Below are positions 30,480 through 42,823 of a stretch of DNA of 64,000 bases, one piece after another (the stretch's first letter is position 1; each line of letters starts with the position of its first letter). Position numbers and translations under genes: made by a program. This DNA is from Triplophysa rosa. Its lineage: Eukaryota; Chordata; Actinopteri; Cypriniformes; Nemacheilidae. The notes beneath the pieces are model-generated. The model ran no database searches. It worked only from the letters and a program-made list of their open reading frames with translations, and was not told where the DNA came from. The DNA is taken from positions 4,604,131 to 4,668,130 of the forward strand of contig NC_079908.1 of assembly GCF_024868665.1 (NCBI RefSeq), read 5' to 3'.

Positions 30480-32179
30480 TAAGGGATAGTTCACACAAAA
30501 ATAAAAATTCTGTCATCATTTACTCACCTTTGACTTGTTACAAATCTGTATAAATTACTTTGTTCTGATGATCACGGAGAAAGATATTTGGAAGAATGCT
30601 TATAACCATACAGTTCTTGGACCCCATTGTCTACCATAGAAGGAAAAATTGCTTTTGATATATTTTTGTTCTGTTGAAGACAAAAGAAGATATTTTAAAG
30701 GTGTGATGAACTTGGCTTGTTTATTCTTTTATACTATTGTATGAGGTCTACTTATGACGTTCGCATGGTTTTTACATTTAAAAACATCAAAATCAATAAG
30801 TATTAGGCTATTTTCTACCCGGGTTTTGAGGCCGGCTCTACAGACGATCGGTTTGAATGGGCGTTCCGCCATGAAGGCTTGGAAGTAAACGCCCACTGTC
30901 ATGATTGGATAGCAGTTTGCGTAGTAAACTTAGTTGGAGCCTTCTGTGACTTTGGTTAGAGACGTAACGTTAGGTTAGACATTAGCACCATTCACACAAG
31001 ATTAGCATTATCTGGGGACCTCGTGTGATTTATAAATGACCTCCCCACATCAGTATTTCATGTGACGCATTCGCACGGGATGATTTTACTCAAGTGATTT
31101 TACTGACTTATTTCCCGGATGTGATGGCTTGGCATAGTTTGTATACCCTATAGTTGTATCGTGTTGATATATGTTGATATAGTTGATATATGACCGTTCC
31201 TGTCAGCATTTGAGACCCGTGATCGCGAACTGGATAGAAGATCACTGCGATCGCGGGTCTTAAATGTTACGAGAGTTTTGTTACTTTGGGGGCAGTCGTG
31301 GCCTAATAGTTAGAGAGTCGGACCTTGCTCCTTGAGCAAGGCACCTTATGCCCACTTGCTCCCCGGGCGCTGCAGTGATAGCTGCCCACTGCTCCGGGTG
31401 TACGTGTGTTCACGACTTGCTGTGCGTGTGTTCACTACTCTCTGGATGGGTTAAAAGCAGAGGTCACATTTCGGGTATGGGTCACCATATCTGACTAATA
31501 GGTCACTTTCACACTTTCTTTCACTTTCACACCTATGGATATGACCCAGCACCCGAAATAATACCAAAACACTTCAAAACAGCCTCCATTATTCGCAAAC
31601 GGTGGATAAAACCTTGAAAAATGATATATGAGCCCGCCAAATCACAGAGATCCCAATTCGCAAGGGATTAAGATCACAGACAACCTCTGCAATTAATATA
31701 AATGACTAGAGGTCCCCAGGTAATACTAATCTCGTGCGAATAGTGCCCAGGGAATATCAAGCGATAACATAGCAATAGTGACACATAGTACAAATACAGT
31801 ATGTACAGTACACCTGGTGTCAATAACAGTTGTAATCTCAGTAACAAGGGCGTTTTCAGTTCTGACACTTACATGATGTTCGCGTGAATACGATTCCCTC
31901 TTATATAACAAAAGCTCGGGTTAAAATTGTGGTTTTAATCCATGGCCTCTTTAAAGAATGTAGGACAGCATACTGTTCTGGGGCACTTTTGACTACCATT
32001 GTCATTTTTCCTACTATGGTAGTCAATGGGGTCCAAGAACTGTTTGGTTACAAGCATTCGTCCAAATATCTTTCTCTGTGTTAAACCAAACAAAGAAATG
32101 TATACAGATTTGGAACAAATAGAGAGTGAGTAATTCATGACAGAATTTTCATTTTTGGGGGAACTGTACCTTTAAGGGT
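30480..32179. mobile_element. GATAGTTCACC element with paired long TIRs
   Basis: Left arm AAGGGATAGTTCACACAAAA and right arm (inverted) CTTAAAGGTACAGTTCCCCC, followed on both sides by matching AATTCTGTCAT, ACTCAC, CAAATCTGTATA, GAGAAAGATATTTGGA and TTCTTGGACCCCATTG blocks. The arms are roughly 180-200 bp. This is the only copy in the window with both arms. The 1.3-kb interior carries a SINE fragment and no transposase. Confidence 0.8.
31288..31530 (+). repeat. tRNA-derived SINE with deleted head
   Basis: GGGGGCAGTCGTGGCCTAAT and AGTTAGAGAGTCGGAC form the A-box half of a tRNA-like head. It jumps directly to CCTTGAGCAAGGCACC, so the B box and the rest of the head are missing. The body (CCACTTGCTCCCCGGGCGC, CTGCCCACTGCTCCGGGTGT, GGATGGGTTAAAAGCAGAGG, GTATGGGTCACCATA) is the V-SINE/HAmo-like core common in cyprinids. 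Inactive without a B box. Confidence 0.75.
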
Positions 32180-34450
32180 TCGTTGAAAACCATAAATCTA
32201 AATATGCGCAATATTAATAGTGAGGTTTGCCTTAGCAAACACCACAAGCTTCACTTCATATCACATATTAGCAGTTTACAGTGAACAGTCCTTGTCTGTG
32301 AAATTTTCATAAAATGCTTTATTAAACGCAGGAGATTAATGGCTTCACTCAAATGTCCAGAAGAAATTAAGAGAGGCTCACAGTTTGCACTCTGGCATTT
32401 TCCTCCGACACGCTGAAAAGCTTTGTGCAGATGAGCAGTTGATTATTATTGGTATTTCTGAACATTGGCAGCGAGTATTCAGCATCTCTGACAGCTGTTA
32501 AATAGGGATTTGATGATGGTATGGAGGAGGTCAACCCTAAAACTGTGGTGGGCAGATTCTGCTTAATATTGATCTAGAACTATTTCCATATGATGATAGC
32601 ATGATGATAGCATTTCAAGAATACTGTGGTCCGACTGTAAGCTCTGTTCCAAAAGCTCTGAACATGACTGCAACTAGCAGTGTTCATTTTAATGTATTCT
32701 ACAACATAGTACTTAAAACGCACACAAACAACACACCACTCAACACCATTCATTTTCCGTTCAGTTATTTTTTATGAGGTTTACCGTACGCTTCAGGCTT
32801 CGTCTCACGCACCTGCTTCCCTAACCAGTTGAAGATGTGTAACATAAACAAGCTTCCGATCTCCAAAGCCCAAATGTTTTCACCATCCTCCACGTTAATG
32901 ACATTTCTGCCTCTCGCAGGCAAATCCACCACACTAAATGCACAATTTCAGAGCGTGGTTACAGTCTGCCTGTTAAGGCCCCGGGATCAGGCTCTTTAGG
33001 CCTTACACGTAAAAGGCGGAATGGAGAAATAAAGTAAAGGCCCTGACTCACGGCAAGGGCCATCCTGCCGCCAGCGGCAACAAAAGGCAATTTGCATCAA
33101 TAATAAAAACGCGCTTGGAGAGGCACTTGGCTGTAATTGAAGAGGCGGACGCATGGGATCGTGTATACAGAAACACAAATGGCTCGCTCTCATAGGAGTT
33201 AATGTGCGCTGTCAAGATGTCCATCGTCCTATTAGTCGAATTAGATGAAGAAGTGTTTGCAGTTGGAAAATTAGGGAAATGAGACTGTGAGGTTGAACCC
33301 CACTTCCATTTTCTTCATCAGATGTGTCATTTTAAATTCAAAGCTTTTTAGTGGTGCTAAAATAGTGTCACATATGAAAACAAGACTAATGGTGTTAAAA
33401 AGAGGCAATTATACATTTTGCAATGCCATCAATCAATGTGAAATAAATACATTTCTAAAATATATTTAAGAGCAATGTTTTACAACAATACACACATAAC
33501 TTACATAGATTCCTAAATAATTCAATGAACGGCATCTTAACATATAGCCTGTTGATCTGTCTCTTGATCTTTTTTTTACAATTAGCATTTTTGTTTTCCA
33601 ATTACATTCACATACTCTCCTTCCTCTACATACAGTCTGCTAAATGACTAAATGTAAATGTACAGTACTTCCATTTTCATGCATCACAACCACCCACTCA
33701 TTTCCATCATATCTGTCATTACCTCATCACACTCAGACAAAAAGAATGAATGATACCAGGCTAACATTACAGCTCTACAACTGAGAAGGCACCACATGTG
33801 GAGAATTTCGTTGGAGGCCCTGTGTCCTAAGCAAATCTGTTTACGTCATGTAGTTTGCGCCAGGGGGTCATCAAGCTCTGCGTTCTTATTAGTACATGTG
33901 GTTTGCATCATTACGCAACATTGCTTCAGAAAACTAATTAGGCCCTTAAGATGAGCGTGTAAGTAATTACGAGCGCGTCACAGTCTTATGTTTACTACAT
34001 CAGCATCTTTGAGAGCGAGTGGAGATCGTGAGTCAACAGCAACTGCTGCAAGCCTCTTAGATATACGGCCACTCAACCATGAATTTTCTATTGGTTTAAT
34101 TGTTCCTCCTTTGTTGTTTAGTGCTTATTGAAAAGGCAACAAGACATTTTGTTGCTAATGCACTAACACCAGTGCATCCTGCATGCAAACTATATATCAA
34201 GCCTTTTATTCACATTTTACATTGATTCATTGGACGTGGTTGTTAGAAACAAGAATGGAACCAGGTGGTGGGTCATTGTTGACCCTTGGACAACATTCCA
34301 ATCAACCAATCAAGTTTGATGAAAGTTTACTATGAAGTTACGGCTTAAAGCAAATAATGCCAGGTTATTTTCAATTCACGGCTGGGTCAAAAGGGGATGA
34401 ACCCAATTGTTGGATTGGACATTTACCCATTATTGAGTTTAAAAATAAAC
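32180..34450. other. No gene seen; possible conserved non-coding DNA
   Basis: No coding region. 32940-33230 and 33830-34060 are compositionally different from the surrounding repeats and contain homeobox-like AATTA sites (e.g. CTAATTAGG, GTAATTACG) and the GC-rich block GCGCCAGGGGGTCATC. This is compatible with enhancer-like DNA but unproven. A SINE tail fragment (CTGCTAAATGACTAAATGTA) lies at 33628-33662. Confidence 0.35.
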
Positions 34451-34910
34451 ATTTTCTGTGTTAACCCATTGGCTGGCTTTGTCCCATTTTGTTTGTTCCC
34501 TTCTGACCCAACGCCGTATTGAAACTAACCTAGCATTTTTATTCGCCTGTTACGTTTCTTATTTTATGGAAATGTTATGGTTATGGGGTTTTTCTACAGA
34601 AATGTTGTTCCACACTAAAAAATACAAGTACCCAGATAGCAAAGTTACATCTGTAGGATGTCTGCCGAAGATCTGGAATACATCTGGTGTGTAAAAACAT
34701 CTGATAAACGTCTTATAAATAGCAGTTTAACATACATTCTAATTAGGGCTGTACCAAAATATTCGAATATTCGTTCGGTGGGTTGGCATTCGATTTTCAA
34801 TTTTGTGATTCGAATATTCTTTTTTTTCCTAACACCTGGCATCATCGCTTGAATATGAATCGCCCATAAGTGAACGTCATGATTTAGTTAATCTGAAGGA
34901 GAAGACAAAA

Positions 34911-35042
34911 ATGCCCGAGACCTCAGGTGTGTGGGAACACTTTAAATTCAGCGAGGACAAGACAAAGGCAGTGTGCCAAATATGCGGTTTGAAACTGGCC
35001 TACCACAACAGCACATCAAGTTTGAAAAATCATATGAGTTTT
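34911..35042 (+). pseudogene. BED zinc-finger exon of a hAT transposase
   Basis: From ATG 34911: MPETSGVWEHFKFSEDKTKA, then VCQICGLKLAYHNSTSSLKN and HM. This is the pattern of a BED finger (W and F aromatic pair, CxxC, then H...H), the N-terminal DNA-binding domain of hAT transposases. A GTAAGT splice donor follows SF (about 35043). No catalytic or dimerisation domain remains downstream, so it is a relic first exon. A host ZBED gene is unlikely because the exon sits inside hAT TIRs. Confidence 0.75.
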
Positions 35043-36153
35043 GTAAGTAGTACGCCTATAAAAATGCTAGTTTGTGATTTATTATGTGTTCAACTTTATG
35101 TGCGTGTTGCGCAGATCTGCTTATATTATCAAAACACGAGAGCAATTAATGACAGATGCTTTGCGCTATTCGGTCTGTGCAGTGCTGCACGATGTCCGAC
35201 AAACCTAATAATTGGAGCAGTTTGGGACCCGGTAAGGAGGACAGGTTGCATGTCACTATGTTGCACGTATCCAAAGTTTTTTTTCTTACGGTGACAGAAT
35301 GAGGAATTTAAACAGTCTCATGACCATCATGCGTTTATATCCGCATCTCTGGTGCAGTTGGCAATCAAACTGCGTTCTGTGCCTGAGCAACAAACAAGAA
35401 ATACTCAAAACATTTTTCTAAACTAACATAAGAAAGGAAACTAAATATATCTAATTCACCATTGAAAACGAAACAAAATTATTTTAATGGCTGCAACAGT
35501 TTAAACAGTTTCCATGTTATGCATTTAAATCCGCACTCCAGCGCAGTTGGCAATCAAACTATGCTAGCACCTGAACCACACACAAAAAAAATTGTTCTAA
35601 ATTAACTTAATACAGAAACTAAACGAAATATAATTTGCCATTAAAAACAAAACGGAACTATTTTAATGTGAGGCGCGCCGCTTCCGGCTCGCGCTGTTCT
35701 GTAGTTTATTAAAAGTTTATTAATACACCTATTTCACAAAATGGCGACAGAGACCGGAAGTAGGGGAAAACTTTTTCCGGCCCTACTGCTGTCATAGCCA
35801 TTCATTCATTCAGGCATTCATTTTATTTACCAAAAACAAAAGTAGCATATGTTGTCCGATTTTTTCATGATTTACTGGGAGATGTAAAAATAGGGAAAAA
35901 AACATTGCAAAAACATTGTTTTTTGAGCGATTTATTTATTATCAAGGTCTGATACATGTTCGACAAATCAGCATGAAGGGAGCGCTACATGGCTAACTTG
36001 TTCTGGTCTCGGCAACTGTCTGTGTAGTGAACGGAGCTAGAGCATTGACCGGACAAGCGTTTACCCTACTTCCGGTTTGTACACGTCACGCAACACACCC
36101 ACCACACGTGAAGTCGTTTGGATGAACGGTTCTCGACATAATAAAAATGCAAA

Positions 36154-36172
36154 CAGACAGACAGACAGACAC
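36154..36172. repeat. Short (ACAG)n microsatellite
   Basis: About five tandem tetranucleotides, ACAGACAGACAG-type, inside the hAT relic. Confidence 0.85.
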
Positions 36173-36456
36173 AGAGATTCCTGCCTTTATTAGAAAGAAG
36201 AATATGTTCAGCCCCCTCCCTCCAAAGCTTCAAATATTCGATGTTGATTACTACCGAAGCTTCGAAGCTCAAAAAATGGTATTCGGTAATTCTAAATGAT
36301 AAACATCTCACAGACATCTTCTAGATGTCTATATGACATCTGACAGGAGACATCTCAGAGACGTATTGCCGATGAGTAAACAATAAAAAAATTGTCTTGC
36401 AGATGTAAATGCAGACATCGAATAGACGTCACCCAGATGTATGTGTGCTATCAGGG

Positions 36457-36981
36457 TGTGGACAATATAAGTAGTTGAGTTCGTCCCTTTTTGACCAAAC
36501 CAAGAGGAACATCTCTCACATGGCAAATTCAGTTTAGCTTGGTGCATAAGACATTTATTTTTCTGAGGCAGATGAAGTTATTACATTTAATGAAAGATCA
36601 CAAGAACAAACTCTTGCTTCTGTGAAACAGCATGCGCTGTGACAATGATATAAGGTCTCAGGGTTGATTTTATGTTGACTTTAGTTGAACAATAATGACC
36701 ATCATTAAGCTTCTTTAATTTGACATTATTTTGAGCAATATGTATACTTGGAATGTTTCAGCCCATGCTGTGCTTCTGTTGGTTTCCATGATTTATGAAG
36801 CTTCATGTGAACAAGTAATTCTCCTCTGAGATCTATGAATATGTTAGCTAGGCTGAGGCAGTGGGGTCTACGCCTCATCGCCTTCTCCTGGAATCTGCAG
36901 GTTTCTCCAGACAGTCTGGTGCATCTGGAGAGACTCAACAAGGCAGCTTTGACTGTGGCATCATAAAATATGGAAATGCAC
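36457..36981. other. No gene seen
   Basis: Unique-looking AT-rich DNA; the open frames show no domain. Confidence 0.45.
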
Positions 36982-37810
36982 TAGGGCTAAGCGGAATGAC
37001 GGAAAATGCTGTTACCGCGGAATAAAATGTCCAACCGTAGGAGATTTTTTTATTCCGTGTATTCCGCGGAATGTAAATAAGTAGCGTGGTTAACTCGGCA
37101 CTCCGCAAGTTGGGAGTTATGATGAAAAAACATGCGAATGAATGCACCCATAACAAAGTAACAAATCAAATACTCTTTTGACCTTCTTTCAGTCTGTAGT
37201 TTCGTGATTCGCACCAGTCCGGCGCTTTCTCTATCTATAAAGCTGTTAATCGATTTAATCATGATCAACTTTAGGCGAGCCGAGGCGAAACTTGCGTTGA
37301 AATGTGCGATGATGCTCACAGCGTGAGCGCTTTGACGTGACACGCCGGAAAACCTCCATTTTTTTGGAGACGCGTGTGGAGTCACCAGAGACTCGCAGTG
37401 CAAAGACAAGCGCCAGAATAAACAAACCTAAAGACAGAGAGTCGCAACACACTAAAAATGCGCATCTAATAGAGAGTAAAGAGCGATGAAGTACTCTCAT
37501 TGTTTGTGCATATATTCATACTTCATTGTTATACTTGTCGTTTATCTTCCTACTGTATATGATATAAGCAGAAGATAAATCAATTATTCTCATTATCAGA
37601 ACTTAATTTGATATCTTTAGTACATTGTCATAACTTGCCTACATTATTACTATGGTGAGCATTCAAATAAACTGTAATAAATAAATAAATAAAGTCAATC
37701 TAAGAAAAATGAAGTATAAGATATAGATTTATTATGTGAGATTGTTACCGTGAAATATATTGTTACCGTGAAATAAAATGACTCATTCCGTGAAATAGAT
37801 TTTTGGTCAT
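36982..37810. mobile_element. Possible hAT-like relic
   Basis: TAGGGCTAAGCGGAATGACGG resembles a hAT terminus. ATTCCG/CGGAAT motifs recur at both sides (36992, 37052-37071 and 37785-37795, the latter ACTCATTCCGTGAAAT). No transposase and no precise right end; the boundary is approximate. Confidence 0.35.
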
Positions 37811-38514
37811 GTTGTAGTGAAGCGGCAGATAAAAGCCACTCCTCTAATGAAGTGGGTACAACAGGCTTTAGTGACAACAATTGATTCTTTCAGGAATGAT
37901 GAGATGTTGGCTTTGGGTCGGTCGATGGTTTAGTCTTTAATTTAGTTAACTTAGTAGTAAATAGCTGTGTTTGTGTAGCTTGGTTGGTAAAACATTGCTT
38001 TAAAAATGCAAAGATTGTGGGTTTGATTTTCACCTACTGATATCAAACATCTTGAATGCACTTTACGCTGTTTTCAATAAAAGCGTATGTAAAAAATAAA
38101 TGTCATTTAATGCTTTTCCTTTTGTCAGAGAATGTTGTATTGTGACAATGTATACCTTATTTGTAAGTACAAACTGTAGTGCAGGCGGCTGAATAAACAT
38201 CTTCAGACATTGTGTTCTCCTTTTTCTCATGAGCTATTTTTAGTGTACTTAGAGGCTTGGCAGGTTGAAACATTACCACCGTATCCCAAAAAGTAGTAGC
38301 CTAAAACAATGCACATGATAATATTACCTGGAAATATTTGTTTTGGTTTCTATCGTCTGCAGAATATTTATCGATTGTGTTTGGAATTAACATTATAATG
38401 CAAAATGTATGTATTGAATAACACTTGTCCAGACAGATTAGTGGCTGTTACTAGTGTTGTGTGATATCAAGTTTCTGTAAGTTTATCATCTTGGAGAGCT
38501 GGCTCTGTTGTCAC

Positions 38515-38690
38515 TATTTTTTAACATTTACTCACTCTCGTCAATCTAAACCTTTATGAGTTTCTTCTGTAGAACATTAAAGAAGATCATTTGAAAAACA
38601 TTCATAACCAAACATCTTTGGCCATTGTGTTCCACGGAAGAAAGTCATACAATTCATACATGGTGTGAATGACATGACTACTTCCTGGTC
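38515..38690 (+). repeat. GATAGTTCACC-type MITE fragment
   Basis: ACTCACTCTCGTCAATCTAAACC through CATTCATAACCAAACA follows the same order of blocks as the 3325, 7366 and 30480 copies. The terminal TAGTTCACC part is absent. Confidence 0.5.
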
Positions 38691-40060
38691 AATACATTGA
38701 TCACCACATTAATAGCAGTTTTTTTTTTTAAGAAATCAAAGATAACATTGACTGTTTGGCCCCTGCTGGTATATTGCATATTTTTCCATTGGCAGCCATA
38801 TGCAAGGGACATTTTCAGGGCTCTCAAAAGCTGCCTTTTGCCTTTCTTTAGTATTACTTCATATTAGCTTCAGTCATGATCAGTGAGACGACTCTGTCAT
38901 AAGCCATGTGTGGTCTTCATGCTAATGAACCCAAATCGAAAGAAATAAGTGAGAATTGTGTCTTGCCTGAATGATTCTGGTGCTTTGGTTTTATGCAGAA
39001 GAAGAGAAACATACATCACAGTATGCTTTACATTGTTGAAGTCTTTTCACACTAACAGCGAAACATAAAAGCTTTCTGATCATTCACATTCACGCCTAAT
39101 CCAGATAAAACCCATCTGACAATAGAGATTTCATGTGCTTTAGTACAAGAGACAGCCCATCAGATTTCTATTCATATGTCAGTTGCTTTAATTACTTGAA
39201 TGATATAGGAATATATCCCTGTATTAAACTATATTGTCACTGTTGTTCCTTTCTATGTTTCTCTTCAAAAATAAATAAATGTTCACAAACTCTCTAAGAA
39301 AATTTCTGTTGCTGGACAACACGTTTTTTTAACATAAGCTATAATATGGCAATGTTGGTCTTTTAGCCTGAGCAGCTAAAAAGTGGTCTTAACTCCTCTA
39401 AAACCAGCATGCTAAGCCATATAAACCCAACCAACCAGCGTAGACTGGTTAAAGCTGTTTTTGGAGCAGGGACATAGTAATTCATATATTTGTGGCAAAT
39501 ATTTGCTCTTTTAAGCAGAGCTAACAGTCTAAAGATATGTTAAACCTACAGTATAAAGGCCTGTAGCATGTGGAGATGGTTCCAGTTGCATTCCCATTCA
39601 TCTCACAGACCATGTCAAATCTGCCTTCTCTGCTCATGGGCAATTCACACACTTTTTTAACCACTGACTTAAGTCATACATTAGAATAATAACTCTGGAA
39701 AATGTATTCTTCTTTTGAAAGGCCATTAAAGGGTCTCTCTGTGAAAAACACAGCTGTAATTGTATATTTTGTAGTGCTTGTGCCTCTCATCGCTGTCTGT
39801 TTCTCCGCACATCAGACAAATGAACGTTTAGTGACACGCACACATTCTGTCAGCGACTTTGAAACTCTCCCAAGACAGGACATCAGAATCATCTCATTCT
39901 TCTTCTGTTCTTGCCATAAGCCAGATGATTCCACTGTAGAGAAGATGGCTAATATAACAATGTCTGCACTCATTAAATTATTTAACAGCTCTGACATCCC
40001 TGTTTCTATTTCAGGATTCCTCACCAAATGGATTCTGTCTGGACTTTTGCTCAGTTTGAG
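38691..40060. other. No gene seen
   Basis: No recognisable gene. A short stretch at 39395-39460 (AAAACCAGCATGCTAAG, ACCAACCAGCGTAGACTGGT) is related to the CCAGCA minisatellite family at 4141. The 138-codon frame at 39702-40118 contains a hydrophobic segment but no recognisable domain and runs into the duplicated segment A. Confidence 0.45.
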
Positions 40061-40249
40061 TCACCATTCATTTACTGTCTACTACTGTGGAGGCCCATTA
40101 AAGCTAGGCCAGAAATAAAACTTGAGTTATTTACTCACAGCCACATCGTTCAACTCGTATGCTGCTATTCCTTCCATTTAATACAAAAGTGAAACATTGA
40201 AGAATCTTGACAGCAGCTCTTTCTATACAGTTACACTTCATATAGTGAG

Positions 40250-41326
40250 CTCATTTGGGTGTTTTGGGTGGTTGCTAGGGTTTTATGAGTGGTTACTAGG
40301 ATATTGGGAGTGGATACTGGAGTGCTGTGGGTGGTTGTCATGATTTCGAGGAGGAACAAGAAGTTCGGAGACTCAAATGCTGGAAAAAGGTCTTTATTGA
40401 GCAAAATATGTCCACAGCAGATCACCAGAGTCACTAGCCACAGGTACCTCGTGAGCCCGTGGGGAGAGAGCTCGACCCAGCGGTACTCACGGTAAGAAGC
40501 AGTATTAGAATCTGGACAGGAAACCTTGACTCTACCAGACACTCAGCGGGGAGCAGTCTCGACCCGCTGGAAGAATCCGGATGATAGAGGTGATCCCTTG
40601 TGAGGAGGTGCCGGGAGGTGATGAGAGCAGAGGTCGGAGATGCCAATGGGAACTGAGGGGCACAGGAGTAGATGACAGAGAAGAAAACAAACAAAACTAG
40701 GACAAGATAACTTAGACAAAGACTAGATAATAGTACTAGAACACGCTAGACTAGGGCAGTCAGTACTGGCAATAACACGCAACGGTCTGACAAAGGACTG
40801 AACAACAGAAGGAAATATAAAGGGAAGGAAATCAAAACCCAAACTAGAAACAGGAGGGGAGAGAACGAAGACAAAGAGCAAACCAGGTGAGAGTCATCAG
40901 GGAAACGAGGCAGAAGAGAAAAGAGATAAGACACTGATTAGTACCGGTGAGAAGACCTAAACGATAACGAGGAGACAACAGGGTAACGAGAAGGCGGAGT
41001 TACACCAAACTCAAAGGGAAAAGCACATGGCAGGCTGTAACCCATACCATGTGCTCAACAAGAGACAAAACATTGACAAAGGGAAAAGCACATGGCAGGC
41101 TGTAACCCATACCATGTGCTCAAAAAGATACAAAACATTGACATGAGTGAAAACAAAGTCACACTAGACAGGAACCCTGACAGTGGTTCCTAGGGTTCTG
41201 TGGGTGGTTCCTATGGTGTTGGATTTGGTTACTAGGGTGTTTTGGTGGTTACCTGGGTGTTGTGGGGGTTACTAGGGTGTTGTGCATGGTTACTAGGGTG
41301 TTCTGGGTGGTTACTAGAGTGTTTTT
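40250..41326. repeat. 21-bp minisatellite, copy 1, split by solo LTR 4
   Basis: Degenerate units of GGTTACTAGGGTGTTTTGGGT (21 bp) from 40250 to 40335 and from 41183 to 41326, interrupted by the LTR. Confidence 0.85.
40336..41182 (-). repeat. Solo LTR 4
   Basis: TGTCATGATT...AACCCTGACA, flanked by a perfect 5-bp duplication GTGGT (40331-40335 and 41183-41187) inside the minisatellite. The minus strand carries GCTCAATAAAGACC as polyadenylation signal, so the LTR points left. 847 bp. Near its right end a 65-bp unit is repeated twice (41012-41141). TG/CA ends, TSD length and lack of an internal region support a solo LTR. Confidence 0.85.
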
Positions 41327-41815
41327 GGAGGATGCTTGCCTGTCTAAGCCACAATGGGGACACCTAAATCCGCTTTAATGTCAATCTGTAGGATTGTTTG
41401 CCTGTTTTACTGTCCATCAGGTAAAAACATATCATTATAAAAATTATGGGTAAAACATGTCTTAGCTGCAGTAGCTGCATGGTTTGAGATCATTTATGAC
41501 CTTAACACAAGCAAGATTAGTTATGCTAAACTTTTATATGTACGGTTTGTTTAATTCTGCAAGACCCACATATTTCTTAGAAAGCACTTGTGTCCTTAGG
41601 AATACATTTATTATGACTAGATATCACCTTTCACCATTAATTTACTGTCTACTGCGTAGGTCCATTAAAGCTAGTCCAGAAATAAAACTCGAGTTATTTA
41701 CTCCGTCACGTCGTTCAACTCGTATGCTGCTATTCCTTACATTTAATACCAAAGTGAAACATTGAAGAATCTTGACGCAGCTCTTTCCATACAGTTACAC
41801 TTCATATAGTGAGCA

Positions 41816-42823
41816 CATCTACCACGCTCCAAATACATTTATCTACTTCATATAAATTGTACATTTTCACACTATATTTCTGAAACCACATGCTTTGTGT
41901 GAGGAGTAAATCCTTAAATCAACGTAGCTCTGTCTTTCCTTGGCTTCAAATTTTTGCTCTTGCTTAGCCCATGAGATTTGTATAAAAGTATTAAAGTTAG
42001 TCTGCAGGTTTGGAACAACAGGATAATTCAAAATGACACAATAATCCCAGAATTTTCATTGTGCGAAGTATAGCATGCTTCAAAACTCTAGCACTAGCTC
42101 ATGAATTCAGGAAATAGTTTGTCAGTACTTGTAAATTGTTCATTAAAATTTCAGTTCTGCCTTCAGGCTGACAAAGACCAGAAAAATAAGCAAAAGTTTA
42201 ATAGATGTTAAGAATTATTTAAAATGATTGCAACAACTTGATTTGTAATTTTGTTCTGTCACTAGGGGATAGATGCAGCAGCAGTTACTTCAAAATGAAG
42301 AGAGCAGCGCACAATTTAGCGGTGCTTCATTATTGATTCTCTGTCCCATCAATCTGGTAATGGTAATGGCCAGTTGCCAATTAAAAGATTAAAGATCTTT
42401 AACTGTTTGGCACCTATTAGCAGCCTAAATTGTCAATGGAGTCATGCGGGCCGAGTGACCCTCTAGTAGCAAGCTGTAACCTTTGCTTCATAAATCTGTC
42501 CTTACTAAAACTTCAATTAACAGAGTGGCACCCTCTCCATGCAATTTGTTTCTCAGGACTGTCTATACACTGCCTCTATATTATGTGGAAACATCTGTCA
42601 GCAGTGCTGAAAATCTTAATGAGAAGTAGAAAAGCCTTTCTGGGCCTTTTATGTTTGCAAATGGAAGCACATAAAACAAGCAAAGACCGTTCTACACTTG
42701 TAAATCTGGCATAAACGTGTTACCCAGTCAAAGCTTGCTTACTTTGCAGGAGTTAGGAAAAAGTTCTGTCTGACTGCTGTTAACCCAAAATCCTCCAGTA
42801 GACTTTAAATTAAAGTGATTTCC
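41816..42823. other. No gene seen
   Basis: Unique-looking DNA in copy 2 of the duplication. The 94-codon frame at 42430-42714 shows no recognisable domain. Confidence 0.45.

Larger units (their letters stand above)
34744..36288 (+). mobile_element. hAT element, internally deleted
   Basis: Ends TAGGGCTGTACC... and ...GGTATTCGGTA lie between 8-bp duplications with one mismatch (ATTCTAAT 34736-34743 and ATTCTAAA 36289-36296). It keeps a BED-finger exon and no transposase core. Inside are a direct duplication of about 160-180 bp (35309-35490 and 35507-35667) and an inverted pair ACCGGAAGTAGGG/CCCTACTTCCGGT (35752, 36061) marking a further small insertion. Confidence 0.75.
34631..36456. mobile_element. 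MITE with CCCAGATAGCA/TGCTATCAGGG ends, split by a hAT
   Basis: The ends CCCAGATAGCA and TGCTATCAGGG are imperfect inverted repeats. Adjacent DNA on both sides is rich in ACATCTG, GATGTCT and AGACGTC motifs that are inverted left to right. The original element is under 300 bp; it is enlarged by the nested hAT at 34744-36288. Confidence 0.65.

Noticed and set aside
39702..40118. 138-codon frame with a hydrophobic N-terminal segment
   Set aside because: No recognisable family, ends inside duplicated segment A, and the second copy of A (41631-41815) does not preserve the frame.
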